Below are positions 53,599 through 64,000 of a stretch of DNA of 64,000 nt, piece by piece (positions within the stretch are counted from its first letter, which is position 1; each line of letters opens with the position of its first letter). The notes beneath the pieces are model-generated. The model had not been told where the DNA came from. It searched no databases and saw nothing but the letters and a program-made list of their open reading frames with translations. The position numbers and the translations under genes were made by a program. The stretch comes from Chlorocebus sabaeus. Lineage: Eukaryota > Chordata > Mammalia > Primates > Cercopithecidae. Where the stretch lies: positions 40,635,521 through 40,699,520 of the forward strand of contig NC_132914.1 of assembly GCF_047675955.1 (NCBI RefSeq). Reading direction: 5' to 3'.

Positions 53599-54835
53599 TT
53601 TAAAGGAATAGCAGGTGATGCTAAGGACAGTTGCCATTAGAGGCAAACATTTTTTATAAAAGTAGGAGAGCAGATTAAAGAATAGCTTATTAGAATTACC
53701 ACTGTCTATGTCAGGTAGCATTCTAGGACAAAGTACCTCACACATTTTTTTTCAATTGCTATTTATAGTTTTTACTTCTCTGAAATTTCTAACCTGATAC
53801 TTGAAGGGTGGGAAAGGGCAAACCAATAAAAACTTAAAAGCTGTCCTATATATATTTCTTTTTCTTTTTTCAAACTTTCATGTGGAAAAATTACAGGGTT
53901 TTGATTCACCAAAAATATTTTGGAAACTGCTGAATTAACTTCATTGCTTTGATTGATTGCAGATGGTGACACAGACAAAAGTAAGGCATAGTATTTCAAG
54001 GTCAAGTACTACTGCGTTCCAATTAAATGGTGAAGAGAGAGGAACATCCTTTTTGAATTCTCTAAAGTATCAAATCTCATCTACTTTGAACAGTTTTCAC
54101 TATGAGACTGCCTTGCTGAGAAAATGCTTGCAAAAACCAAGGTGAATGGTTGATGGTGAGACAGTAATAAAAGCATGAAATACATTGACTGGTTTGTAGT
54201 GTTTAATGACTGATTTTACTAATCCAGTTCCTCAACCGAGTCAGTGGTATCCTTTGCTTTCTTTGATTTTACCTACACATCCCTACCCCCATCTCCTTCT
54301 GCTCTTTTAATCTGACATTCTGGAATGTCATCTTTATTAGCTTGTTGATAATGTTGTACTGCTAACTAAATGGCACTTTTACCCATTTCTGTCAGGGTCC
54401 AATCAGCATGGTTAGGGTGATATTTAGGGATCATAATGATATGTTAGTAGTGAATAATTTTAACATATGAATTGTTTATTCCTCTGGTTATGAGGTCCTG
54501 AATAAACAGATGACAGTAGCCTTAGTTGATTTTACATTTCTTTTGGCTGAGATCATTAGTATACTGAAGTGTTAAAATGTCACTTCTGACATTTTTCTTT
54601 GCAATTAAAGTTGGTTCATCTTACATTTGCAGTTTTTTATTTCTAAATAAAACAATTAGAAAGTAAGCCCTCTTGTTCATTCAGTTTCCGCATCAGGGAA
54701 CTCTCATGTTAATGTTATAAATACTCTTAATTATTGTAGTAGCACCTTCAGCAAAATCAACTGCCATATCAAATTGATATATATCATACAATATACATAT
54801 TTACATAAATCATTGATGCTATTATTCTGTTTTTC
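53599..54835. other. Repeat-poor A/T-rich stretch
   Basis: No gene recognised. Frames of 62-77 codons are unsupported. Confidence 0.4.
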
Positions 54836-56559
54836 ATAAGTTATTGGGGTACAGGTGGTATTTGGTTACATGAGTAAGTTATTTAGTGGATATCTGTGAG
54901 ATCCTGATGCACCCATCACCCAAGCAGTAAACACTGCACCATATTTGTAGTCTTTTAATCCTCACCTCCACTTCCACTCTTCCCCGCAAGTCCCCAAAGT
55001 CTGTTGTATCATTCTTATGCCTTTGTGTCCTCATAGCTTAGCTCCCACATATCAGTGAGAACATAAGATATTTGGCTTTCCATTCCTGAATTATTTCACT
55101 TAGAATAATAGTCTCCAATCTCATCCAGGTCATTGCAAATGCTGTTAATTCATTCCTTTTTATAGCTGAGTAGTATTCCATCATGTTGTATATTTACCAC
55201 AGATTCTTTATCCACTCATTGATTGATGGGCATTTGGGTTGGTTCCATGATTTTGCTGTTGTGAATTGTGCTGCTATAAACATGCGTGTGCAAGTATCTT
55301 TTTTGAATAAAGACTTCTTTTCCTATAGATAGATACCCAGGACTGGGATTGCTGGATCAAATGGTAGTTCTACTTTTAGTTCTGTAAGGAATGTCCACAC
55401 TGTTTTCCATAGTGGCTGTACTAGTTTACATTCCCACCAGCAGTGTAGAAGTGTTCCCTGATCACCATATCCCACCAACATCTACTGTTTTTTGATTTTT
55501 TGATCATGGCCATTCTTGCAGGAGTAAGGTGGTATCGCATTGTGGTTTTGATTGGCATTTCCCTGATCATTAGTGATATTGAGCATTTTTTCATATGTTC
55601 ATTGGCCATTTATATACCTTCTTTTGAGCATTATCTATTCATGTCCTTAGCCCGCTTTTTCATGGGATTGTTTTTTCCTACTGATTTGTTTGAGTTCCTT
55701 GTAGATTCTGGATATTAGTCCTTTATCAGATGTATAGATTGTGAAGATTTTCTCCCACTCTGTGGGTTGTCTGTTTAATCTTCTGACTGTTCCTTTTGCC
55801 ATGCAAAACTCTTTAGTTTAAGTAGGTTCCAGCTATTTATCTTTGTTTTTATTGCATTTGCTTTTGGGGTTTTGGTCATAAAATCCTTGCCTAAGCCAAT
55901 GTCTAAAACGGTTTTTCCAATGTTGTCTTCTACAGTTTTTATAGTTTCAGGTCTTAGGTTTAAGTCCTTAATCCATCTTGAGTTGATTTTTGTATAAGGT
56001 GAGATATTAGAATCCAGTTTCATTCTCCTACATGTGGCTAGCCAATTATCCCAGCACCATTTGTTGAAAAGGGTATCCTTTCCCCACTTTACGTTTTTGT
56101 TTGTTTGTCAAAGAGTCATTGGCTCTAAGTATTTGGGTTGATTTCTGGGTTCTCTATTCTGTTCCATTGGTCTATGTGCCTATTTTTGTTCTAGTAGCAT
56201 GCTGTTTTGATGACTATGGCCTTATAGTATAGTTTGAGATCAGGTAGCGAGATATCTCCAGATTTGTTCTTTTTGCTTAGTCTTGCTTTGGCTACGAGGG
56301 CTCTTTTCTTGTTCCACACAAATTTTAGAATTGCTTTTTCTAACTCTGTGAATAATGATGATGGTATTTTGATGGGGATTGCATTGAATTTGTAGATTGC
56401 TTTTGGCAGTATGATCATTTTCACAATATTGATTCTACCCATCCATGAGCATGGAATGTGTTTCCATTTGTTTGTGTCATTTGTGATTTCTTTCAGCAGT
56501 GTTTTGTAGTTTTCCTTGTAGGTGTCTTTCAACTCCTTTGTTAGGTATATTCCTAAGTT

Positions 56560-56562
56560 TTG

Positions 56563-56593
<31 letters not shown>

Positions 56594-56608
56594 TGTTTTT
56601 GTTTTTTT
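56560..56608. repeat. (TTTTG)n expansion inside L1 ORF2
   Basis: TTTTGTTTTG units followed by TTTTTG units. In the minus-strand frame it encodes an Asn/Lys alternation. Confidence 0.95.
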
Positions 56609-56837
56609 TTGCAGCGATTGTAAAAGGGATTGAGTTCTTGATTTGATTCTCTGCCTGGTCGCTGTTGGTGTATAGAAGAGCTACTGATTTGTGTACATTA
56701 ATCTCATATCTGGAAACTTTGCTGAATTGTTTTATTAGTTCTAGGAACTTTCTGGAGGAGTTCTTAGGGTTTTCAAGGTAAATGATCATATCATCAGCAA
56801 ACAGGGACAGTTTGACTTCCTCTTTACCGATTTGTAT

Positions 56838-56869
56838 GCCTTTATTTATTTATTTATTTATTTATTTAC
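56838..56869. repeat. (TTTA)n microsatellite inside L1 ORF2
   Basis: Seven or so TTTA units just upstream, in the reading direction, of the FADD motif. Confidence 0.9.
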
Positions 56870-57195
56870 TTTTCTTATCTAATTCCTCTGGTTAGGACTT
56901 TCAGTAGTATGTTGAAGAAGAGTGGTGACAGTGGGCATCCTTGTCTTATTCCCATTTTCTGAGGGAATTTTTTCAGCTTTTGCCCATTCAGTATTATATT
57001 GGCTCTAGGTTTGACATAGATAGCTTTTATTACATTAAGCTATGTCCTTTGCATGCCAGTTGTGCTGAGGATTTTAATCATAAAGGGATGCTGGGTTTTG
57101 TCAAATGTTTTTTTCTGCATCTATTGAGATGATCATGTGAATTTTGTTTTTAATTCTGTTTATGTGGTGTATCACATTTATTGACTTGTGTATTT

Positions 57196-57435
57196 TAAAT
57201 GAAAGCTCTAGATAGTTTAATTTATAAGACACCAAAATCCTTTCAAATCATCCCATGACCTTTGGAAAGAAGTTAATCCATTTCTTGACATTCTTCAAGT
57301 CAGCAGTATATATATACATACACACGTTATACATATGCCTATGCACAAATACACATATATATTAGACCTGCAGTATACGTATGATAAAAAGGTTATTAAA
57401 GTCTTTGGAGATGGATAATGCAACACAGGCAAAGA
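57196..57435. other. Unassigned A/T-rich DNA with TA/CA tract
   Basis: TATATATATACATACACACG near 57308 and ACACATATATAT near 57350. No gene. Confidence 0.45.
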
Positions 57436-57439
57436 ATAA

Positions 57440-57765
57440 AATACAAATTAAAAAGTACAAAGTACGACTGAAAACATATATCAAAAAGCACATACATGAG
57501 GAAAATATTCACTTCAAATATAATCGACAAAGGGTTAATATATAAATATTTTATATTAATTCATGATAAAAATACCAGAAAGCTAATAAAAAATATAGTG
57601 GGGGAGAGGACAAAGTCCTTGATCAGACAATTCACAGAAATGAAATATAAATGATTGATATACACATGAAAGATAATATTTAGCTTCACTAATAATCAAA
57701 TAAATGCAAATTATAGTACCAAGTGAACATTCTCCTAGCAAGAATAAAATAGTGTAATCTTTTCA
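57440..57765 (+). mobile_element. L1M ORF2 3' fragment
   Basis: AAGTCCTTGATCAGACAATTCACAGAAATGAAATATAAATG, CACATGAAAGATAATATTTAGCTTCACTAATAATCAAATAAATGCAAATTATAG match the late LINE-1 ORF2. Confidence 0.7.
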
Positions 57766-58120
57766 AAATGTAAGTTCAGATCAAAATGGTCTACAAAGTT
57801 TAAACTTGAAGTTACCCCCTTTGCTTTGAACACACAGCAATGTCAGATTAAGTCTAAAAAGAGCAAAGCAGAAAGACATATCAGGGTTCAAAAATAAACT
57901 CATGAAAATTTAGAAACAATTTAGAATATTTTAAAGTCATAACATATTTCTATAAGATTTATGCTAATATAACTTCAAAGAGATAAACAATTTCTCAATA
58001 AAATTAAAAGGTTCAAAATCAATATAAGAAGAAATTTTTTAAAATCCCTGGAAAGTTAATTATTAAACACATTTACTGATCAATCAAAGGTTTCTCTCTA
58101 ATAAAGACTCACTTATATAT
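57766..58120. other. Unassigned A/T-rich DNA
   Basis: No gene or repeat recognised. Confidence 0.4.
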
Positions 58121-58124
58121 GTAA

Positions 58125-58830
58125 ACTTACATGAGTGAAGAATTGGCGAGCCATTTAATAAATGGTGCTTGCTATTGGTTATCTATGTGGAAAAATGACA
58201 TCCTTACCTTATTTCATACATAGAAGTCAGTTCCAGCTGGAATAAAGGTCTCAATACCTAAAGAAAATATTAGATATTTTTATTAAAATATGGAATATGT
58301 CTTCATATACTTGTGATAGCAGATGATTTTTAAAAATTATGAACCAAAAGCACAAATTATTAAAAAAAAATGAATTTGAATATTAAAATTGAAATGTCCT
58401 AGGCCCAGTCCATTGGCTTATACCTGTAATTAATCCTAGCACTTTGATAGACTGAGGTAGGAGGATCACTTGAACCCAGGAGTTTGAGACTAGCCTGGGC
58501 AGCAGAGTGAGACCTTGCCCTATAAAAGTTTTAAAAATTAGCCAGGCAGGGTGGCATGTACCTGAGATCCCAGCTATTTGGTAGATGGAGGAGGAAGGAT
58601 CACTTGAGCCTAGGAGGTTGAGGCTGTAGTGAGCCATGATCATACTATTGAACTCCAGCTTGGGCAACAGACCAAAATGCTTTCTCAAAAAAAAATAAAA
58701 TAAAACGTCCTATATAAAAAATGTTATAATCAAATCAAAGGACAAATCACAGATGTAAGTTAAACAAAATATTTATAATTGATCAATATATTACATCTGA
58801 AATATGGAAAGTATTCTTTTATTATAGACT
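58125..58830 (+). mobile_element. L1M ORF2 fragment interrupted by AluJ
   Basis: AATAAATGGTGCTTGCTATTGGTTATCTATGTGGAAAAATGAC and TCCAGCTGGAATAAAGGTCTCAATACC before the Alu, and GGACAAATCACAGATGTAAG ... ATATTACATCTGAAATATGG after it, are LINE-1 ORF2-derived. Confidence 0.7.
58402..58702 (+). mobile_element. AluJ SINE
   Basis: Diverged full-length Alu: ACTTGAACCCAGGAGTTTGAGACTAGCCTGGGCAGCAGAGTGAGACC, GAGCCATGATCATACTATTG. TSD AAATGTCCTA (58392-58401) and AAACGTCCTA (58703-58712), one mismatch. Confidence 0.92.
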
Positions 58831-59500
58831 TCTATTACTAGCAATATGTCAAACTAGAGACTCTGAAAACCTGCTGCCAAAAACATATGAGAGTGTTTGA
58901 TAAAATACATACTTTCATGTAAAAAATAAACCTGTGAGATAGTAATAAGCTGTCCTCCTGCCAGAATCAAAACAACAGCAGAACTTCAGAGAGATAAGCA
59001 GGCTCTATATCTTCTGGATCTACTGTTCTCCTAGAGCAAAGCATTCTGGGACAAAGCCTTAGATGCAGCAGTGCCAGAAGCCATATTAAAAACTGTCCTG
59101 GAGATAGTTGGTACAAGAGATGCTGTGTCATCAGGGAAGTGGTAAACTAAAACACAAACTAAAAGAAAATTTTCCCTCTGATCTTTGGCTCTAGGTACAG
59201 ATTCTGAAGAGTTTTCATGCAATTACAGGAACCCTGGCTGGTCTCAAAAGGGTGTGATGCCTGAACCAATAATACACTTTGCATAATGTTAAATATACAA
59301 ATTCTATAAATAGAATTTAAAGCCAATCCAAGTCTGTAGTGAGCTTCAGTATATAGAAAAGCAAATGCATTTTATCTCTAGAGGAAATGTTATTCAACTT
59401 ATGCCTCAAAATTTCTATAACAACCAACTTTCAAAACATATTGTCTTCTGGTATTAAAATGATCAGTTATAATATACAAAATAATTGTATATTATTTTGT
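58831..59500. other. Unassigned, possibly old LINE-derived
   Basis: CTAGAGACTCTGAAAACCTGCTGCC... reads like a decayed repeat but cannot be named. Confidence 0.35.
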
Positions 59501-59504
59501 GCTT

Positions 59505-60330
59505 AATAAATTTAGCAAAATACAAGATAGAAATGAAAAATATGAGCAAGGAGAGGTTATAAAAATAAGCAGAACAGTTTGCAAATAAATCTAGAAATAT
59601 CCTAGAAATAAAAAAAATCAATTCAAATTAGAAACATTTAAAGGGTTAAGCATAACTGAAGAGAAATTTAGTGAGCTGTATCATCATATAATTTCATTAA
59701 AAATAATTCAAAATATAACACAAAGAAATAAGAGAAGGAAGATATTAAAGAAAAGTTTATTAATATGGAAGAGGGAGATATAAGAATTCAAGAAGGAAAT
59801 AAAAGAGATGAAAGAGAGAAAATATTGGAAAGCAAAATGGTAGAAATTTTATTCATAATCAATGAAAGCTATGAATCCTTAGATTAAGAAGCCCTTTGAA
59901 TTTCAAACAGGGTTATAAATAAAAAATACCATCAGTAAATATTATAGTAAAACTACAATACATTAAAAACAAATAATATCACTCAAAAGAAGACAGAAAA
60001 GCAATTTCTTTAAAACAATCACCAGTTAGATTGATGGCTAATTTCTCTAGCAAAGATGAAAGCTAGTAGGCAGTGGTATGATATTTTTAAAGTCTTGAAA
60101 TAAAATAGAATTGAAAACCCAGAATTCAATGCTTAGTAACTCTATATTTTAGTAATGAATGAAATACAAAGATTTTTCAAATACACAAAGAAAACAGTTA
60201 TCTGTTTGTAAACTATAGACCAAAGTGATTTCTTCTGACTCAGAAGAAATTTGTGAGAACTAAGGGAATAAAAAAGTTACACATGTGGGTAAATCTAAAC
60301 AAACAAAATAACATGTAACAAATAATAATA
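59505..60330 (+). mobile_element. HAL1/L1M ORF1-type remnant
   Basis: AAAGATGAAAGCTAGTAGGCAGTGGTATGATATTTTTAAAGTCTTGAAATAAAATAGAATTGAAAACCCAGAATTC and the A-rich text before it match the ORF1 3' part of old L1/HAL1 elements. Confidence 0.6.
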
Positions 60331-60589
60331 GTATTTTATTATGGCATTATAATTAAGCAAAAATATTATATCATAATTATATATAAACCAGGAAGAACCA
60401 TTATTACAACTAAAATATTCTAAAGATCTTATATTGCTTAAAATAAGGATAAATAGATTAACTTTAGTCTTTGTGAAGTATGCATATCAACAGTTCTGCG
60501 AGAATAAAAAGAAGAGAAAAAAGGGCATGCCTTTTAAATGAGTGGGAGTTGATGAAACAAGAAAAAAAAAAAACAAAAAGAGAAAACTA

Positions 60590-60705
60590 TTGTCAATCTA
60601 TTAAAATAAAGAAAATGAAAGAGAGACAGAAGAAGAAGAGATAGAAGAAGGAAAAAGAGGTGAAGGTGAAAGAAAGGGAAAGGAAGAGGGTAAGGATAAA
60701 GACAA
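60590..60705. repeat. GA-rich low-complexity tract
   Basis: AAAGAGAGACAGAAGAAGAAGAGATAGAAGAAGG ... GGTGAAGGTGAAAGAAAGGGAAAGG. Imperfect purine run. Confidence 0.85.
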
Positions 60706-60769
60706 CTTTAAATATCTTCATAGTTAAATATTTACTTATCAACACATTTCTCAGTGGTTTACCCATTTG

Positions 60770-60842
60770 TTTTTAAAACAATCCTAAGAAATAGGTGTTA
60801 TTAATTATCCTCATTTAGAGTTTACAATTGAGAATCTAAACT
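60770..60842 (-). mobile_element. MIR fragment
   Basis: AACAATCCTAAGAAATAGGTGTTATTAATTATCCTCATTTAGAG is the reversed MIR centre. Confidence 0.65.
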
Positions 60843-60919
60843 ATAATACAAACATCACATATCAACTTGAAAAAATTTTGCTAAAGTATTTGAAGGAAAC
60901 ATAATGGCCTTAAATGCAT

Positions 60920-62010
60920 GATTTTTGTGGTAAAAACACGTAACACAAAATTTATCATCTCAATCTCTTTTAGGTGTACAATTCAGTAGTGTTAAGCATA
61001 TTCATACTATTGTGAAAGAGACCTCCAGAACTTTTCATCTTGTAAAACTGAAACTCTCTACCTGTTAAACAACTCCCCTTTCACCTCCTCCTTTCAGTCC
61101 TGATTATTCTACTTTCTGCTTCTATGACTTTAACTGCTTTAGATAGCACATATAAGTGAAATCATACAGCGTTTGTCTTTTTGTGACTGATGTACTTCAC
61201 TAAGCATAATGCCCTCAAGGTTCATCCATCTTGTGGCATGTAACAGGATCTTCTAATCTTTTTAAGGCTAGATAATATTCCATTCTTTGTATAGACCACA
61301 TTTTGTTGATCCATTCATCTGTGGATGGACATTTGAGTTGCTTCCACCTCTTGACTATTGTGAACATGAGTGTGCAAATATTTCTTTAAGCTCCTGTTTT
61401 CAGTTCTTTTAGACATATACCCAGAAATGGGATTTCTGTATCATATGATAGTTCTATTTTTAATTTTTTGAGAAATAGTCATACTGATTTACATAGCAAT
61501 TGCACTATTTTACAATTCCATCAACAGCGTGTAAAGATTTCAATTTCTCCATGTTCTTGTCAACACTTGTTATTATCTATATTTATTTTTAGTAGCCATC
61601 CTAATGGGTATAAGATGATATATCATTGTGGTTTTGATTTGCGTTACTCTGATTATTAATGATATTGAACATCTTGTAATATGTTTGTTAGCATTTGTAT
61701 ATCATTTGTGAAGAAATGCCTATTCAAGTCTTTTGCCTACTTTTTAATCAGGTGGTTTAATTTTTTGTTTTTGAGTTATGAGAGTTCTTGTATATATTTT
61801 GGATATTAACCTCTTATCAGATATATGACTTGCAAACATTGCACCCCATTCTGTAGGTTGCTTTTTGACTCTGTTGATTGTGTCCTTTGATACACAGAAG
61901 TGTTTAAGATTGATGTGGTCTTATTTGTCAATTTTTACTTTTATTGCTTGTGTTTTTGGTGTCTCATCCAAGAAATAATTGTCAAGTCACATGCTTGGTT
62001 TTTTTTCCAA
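60920..62010 (-). mobile_element. L1M 3' end, about 1.1 kb
   Basis: Reversed L1M 3' UTR and ORF2 end: TGGTAAAAACACGTAACACAAAATTTATCATC, GTGTACAATTCAGTAGTGTTAAGCATATTCA, GGATGGACATTTGAGTTGCTTCC, TATACCCAGAAATGGGATTTC, GATTTGCGTTACTCTGATTATTAATGATATTGAACATC, GATATTAACCTCTTATCAGATATATGAC. Confidence 0.9.
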
Positions 62011-62084
62011 AAGGCAGAGTGTTGAGGATCTAAGACATTAGAGAAAGAAAAACAGAGAAAACCCAGATGGAGTAGTACAAAGAA

Positions 62085-62295
62085 AATTAAAAAGACAACA
62101 GAAACAATTAAACAGAAAACAAAATATTATGTGGAAGATTAACAAATACAAAAATGTATCGTTTGAAAAGACTAGTAAAATGTAGAAGCCTCTTATTTAC
62201 ATTCTAGCAAGTGTGACTAAGGAAAAGAGAAAGAGAAAAGAAATGAACAACACTAATAATTGAAAAGTAACATAACAAATACATTAAAAACCCTA
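62085..62295 (+). mobile_element. L1M ORF2 fragment
   Basis: CAAAAATGTATCGTTTGAAAAGACTAGTAAAATGTAGAAGCC ... CTAGCAAGTGTGACTAAGGAAAAGAGAAAGAG corresponds to the pre-reverse-transcriptase part of LINE-1 ORF2. Confidence 0.65.
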
Positions 62296-62424
62296 GATCA
62301 TAATGATTTAAGGAAAAGAGTGTTTCACATTGTAACTCTATTTGATCTAACTGAGAACCAAATCCCTGAGAAATAGTTAACTGATTTAAAGTAGAGTGAC
62401 CAATGGTTAAAAGCAACTATTTTT

Positions 62425-62620
62425 AAACTTGTTTTGAATCCCAGCCCTGCCACTTACTATCTTTGTGTAAATTACTTAATCTGCCTCTACCTCGTTTACT
62501 TATGTCTACATGGAGATAATAGTAGTACCTTCCTCAAAGGGTTGTTGAGATATTAAATTAAATTCGTGAACATATTTTACCTCTCTTGCACATAGTATGT
62601 GATAAACAAATGTTTGCTGC
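62425..62620 (+). mobile_element. MIR SINE
   Basis: Forward MIR: GAATCCCAGCCCTGCCACTTACTATCTTTGTGTAAATTACTTAATCTGCC, GGAGATAATAGTAGTACC, AAGGGTTGTTGAG, CTTGCACATAGTATGTG. Confidence 0.9.
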
Positions 62621-63085
62621 ATCTATGACTACAGCAGTAATGTGGAAGAACTATAGTGGAGCAATATTCTTTCCACTGTTTCTGCTGTTGCACTTTCTGA
62701 GCTTTTCAACGCTTATTAACATGTTCTATCTAGTAAGGCAGAATGAAAGGGAGAGCAGATGAAATAAAAATTAAAAGTTACATTTCAGCAATGCTTGTTA
62801 GAGTTTGGAGAAGGAAGTGGAACTTAGTAACTCAAATCAAAAAAATAGTTTAAAACTTTATGCCTCTGTTTTGCCTATTCATTGACAGTTGGCTATACTC
62901 AGGCCAAATTTATACAGCAACCGTAAGCAGTTCTTCAGTTTAAATCAATTGGTTTAAATGAAGTTCCAGTTTAAAAACTCAAAATCAAGTCACTAAATCA
63001 TATTAAGTTCTTTTGGTGTAACCCATCTTATATTTTATTTTAATAACCATTTAATTGTGTCATTTTCCAGCAAGTAAGGCTTTTA
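62621..63085. other. Unassigned A/T-rich DNA
   Basis: No gene or repeat recognised. Confidence 0.4.
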
Positions 63086-63089
63086 AGAG

Positions 63090-63185
63090 TGTTATTGTGT
63101 TTTGTCCAATGTTATATTGCTATCTCTAGCATAAAGCATGACACACACTAGCCTCTAATCATTATTTAATCAATGAATAAAATAA
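63090..63185 (+). mobile_element. L2 3' terminal fragment
   Basis: TTTTGTCCAATGTTATATTGCTATCTCTAGCATAAAGCATGACACACACTAG ... CAATGAATAAA resembles the L2 end. Confidence 0.55.
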
Positions 63186-63350
63186 GTAGCAACTTATTTC
63201 CTTGTAGCATCTTCATGAATCTCCAGGAACTTACTTGATGTACTTATTTTGATTATGTTTCTGCTTTGCTTCTAATTTTTATCTACATCTCACATCTACC
63301 ATTTTATCTCTGCCCATGGAACTTGGACTGGGAGACAAGATATCATACAA

Positions 63351-63621
63351 GTTGCTCACGCCTGTAATCCCAGCATTTTGGGAAGCCGAGGCGGGTGGAT
63401 CACGAGGTCAGGAGATCAAGACCATCCTAGCTAACATGGTGAAACCCCGTCTCTACTAAAAATACAAAAATTAGCCAGCGTGGTAGCAGGCACCTGTAGT
63501 CCTAGCTACTAGGGAGGCTGAGGCAGGAGAATGGCATGAACCCAGGAGGCGGAGCTTGCAGTGAGCCAAGATAGAGCCACTGCACTCCAGCCTGGGCGAC
63601 AGAGCAAGACTCCATCTCACA

Positions 63622-63660
<39 letters not shown>

Positions 63661-63670
63661 AAAAGAAACA
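63351..63670 (+). mobile_element. AluY SINE, slightly 5' truncated
   Basis: Starts at TGCTCACGCCTGTAATCCC, missing about 12 bases of the Alu 5' end. Y-type GAGATCAAGACCATCCTAGCTAAC and GAATGGCATGAACCCAGG. Ends in an A-run with AAAAG units to about 63670. TSD not apparent. Confidence 0.93.
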
Positions 63671-64000
63671 CCAGCTTTGAATTCTGACTTTGCTGACTTT
63701 GGCACTTACCTCCTGCATCATTTTGGGTAAATCAGTTATCCTTCGAAGTTCCTTTTCGTCATCTGTAAAATTAGTGTGGAACTTTAGAAAAAAGACTGAG
63801 CTGGATTTCAATCCCAGTCCCAATACTTCCTAGCTTGGGTAAAGTCAATAATGCAATCTTGAATTAACGTCAGTTTCAGGTATATACTAGAGGTGTCTTT
63901 ATGTAAAACTTATACAATCCTATGAGACAGCTATTACTATTATTTCCATTTTACAGATGAAGAAGCTAAAGCCAAGATATCTTCAGGTTGCTGCCCAAAG
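63671..64000. mobile_element. MIR fragments in both orientations
   Basis: 63675-63770 is forward MIR-like (GAATTCTGACTTTGCTGACTT ... GGGTAAATCAGTTATCCTTCGAAGTTCC ... TCATCTGTAAAATTAG). 63925-64000 is reversed MIR (GAGACAGCTATTACTATTATTTCCATTTTACAGATGAAGAAGC) and runs off the window. Confidence 0.7.

Larger units (their letters stand above)
54838..57195 (-). mobile_element. L1PB/L1MA-type LINE-1, 5' truncated
   Basis: The 3' UTR (ATAAGTTATTGGGGTACAGGTGGTATTTGG) starts at left and ORF2 extends right to about 57195, where it stops abruptly, so about the last 2.3 kb of the element is present. 54980-55500 includes the region coding for the C-terminal end of ORF2. No clear poly(A) or TSD is seen. 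Confidence 0.9.
55400..57195 (-). pseudogene. L1 ORF2, reverse transcriptase and C-terminal portion, broken
   Basis: Minus-strand fragments in order: reverse-transcriptase active site FADD (codons at 56790-56801) followed by MIIYLENP (from 56789), then the thumb and C-terminal segments NIVKMIILPKAIYKFNAIPIK (56191-56532), TKINSRWIKDLNLRPETIK (55775-56023) and a final piece at 55421-55609. The frame is disrupted by two simple-repeat expansions, (CAAAA)n at about 56560-56607 and (AAAT)n at about 56838-56867, plus other shifts. The domain would normally copy L1 RNA into DNA at the target. This copy is inactive. Confidence 0.9.

Noticed and set aside
63471..63823. Three overlapping minus-strand frames of 66-68 codons
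   Set aside because: Antisense reading of the AluY and its A tail (poly-Phe/Leu/Ser).

Overview
The window reads as primate, most probably human, intergenic or intronic DNA. The evidence is the repeat content: a young L1PA-type LINE-1, ten or so Alu copies of the J, S and Y types, THE1/MST/MLT1 MaLR LTRs, and older L1M, L2, MIR, MER5 and Tigger/MER6-like fragments. Base composition is A/T-rich. No conventional protein-coding gene, rRNA, tRNA or CRISPR array is visible. The only true protein-coding signatures are those of decayed LINE-1 ORFs.

Layout. 1-3361: 5' part of a minus-strand L1PA with a complete 5' UTR and YY1-type promoter site, ORF1 and the start of ORF2, both broken by in-frame stops, plus an antisense ORF0-like reading frame. 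3375-5765: an old plus-strand L1M interrupted by a MaLR LTR, an AluY with an 18-bp target-site duplication (TSD) and a THE1 LTR. 5.8-15.9 kb: mostly unique A/T-rich DNA with MIR, L2, MER5 and MaLR fragments, a small processed-transcript-like insertion, and a GC-richer patch holding a candidate exon. 15.9-18.4 kb: an Alu inside an Alu, a roughly 420-bp GGAA microsatellite and a tail-only retro-insertion. 18.4-31.5 kb: MIR, L2, MST LTRs, three Alus, a rearranged L1MB end and several repeat-free islands. 31.5-44.9 kb: more Alus, L1M 3' ends, an ERVL-type LTR, a MER6-like palindrome and repeat-free stretches, one of which has a strong splice acceptor followed by a 77-codon reading frame. 44.99-47.48 kb: an MLT1A/MST-type LTR that contains both a near-complete THE1 element (perfect 5-bp TSD) and a class-I-type ERV LTR. 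47.5-64.0 kb: L1M, L1PB/L1MA-type and HAL1-like LINE remains, one THE1 LTR, L2, MIR and three Alus.

How parts work together. Nothing here forms an operon or pathway. The informative biology is the layered insertion history, the potential regulatory activity of the L1 5' UTR, LTRs and GGAA repeat, and a few speculative exon or enhancer candidates. I did not find a convincing undescribed system. Repeat family names come from recognition of consensus features by eye, not from a database search, so subfamily calls are approximate.
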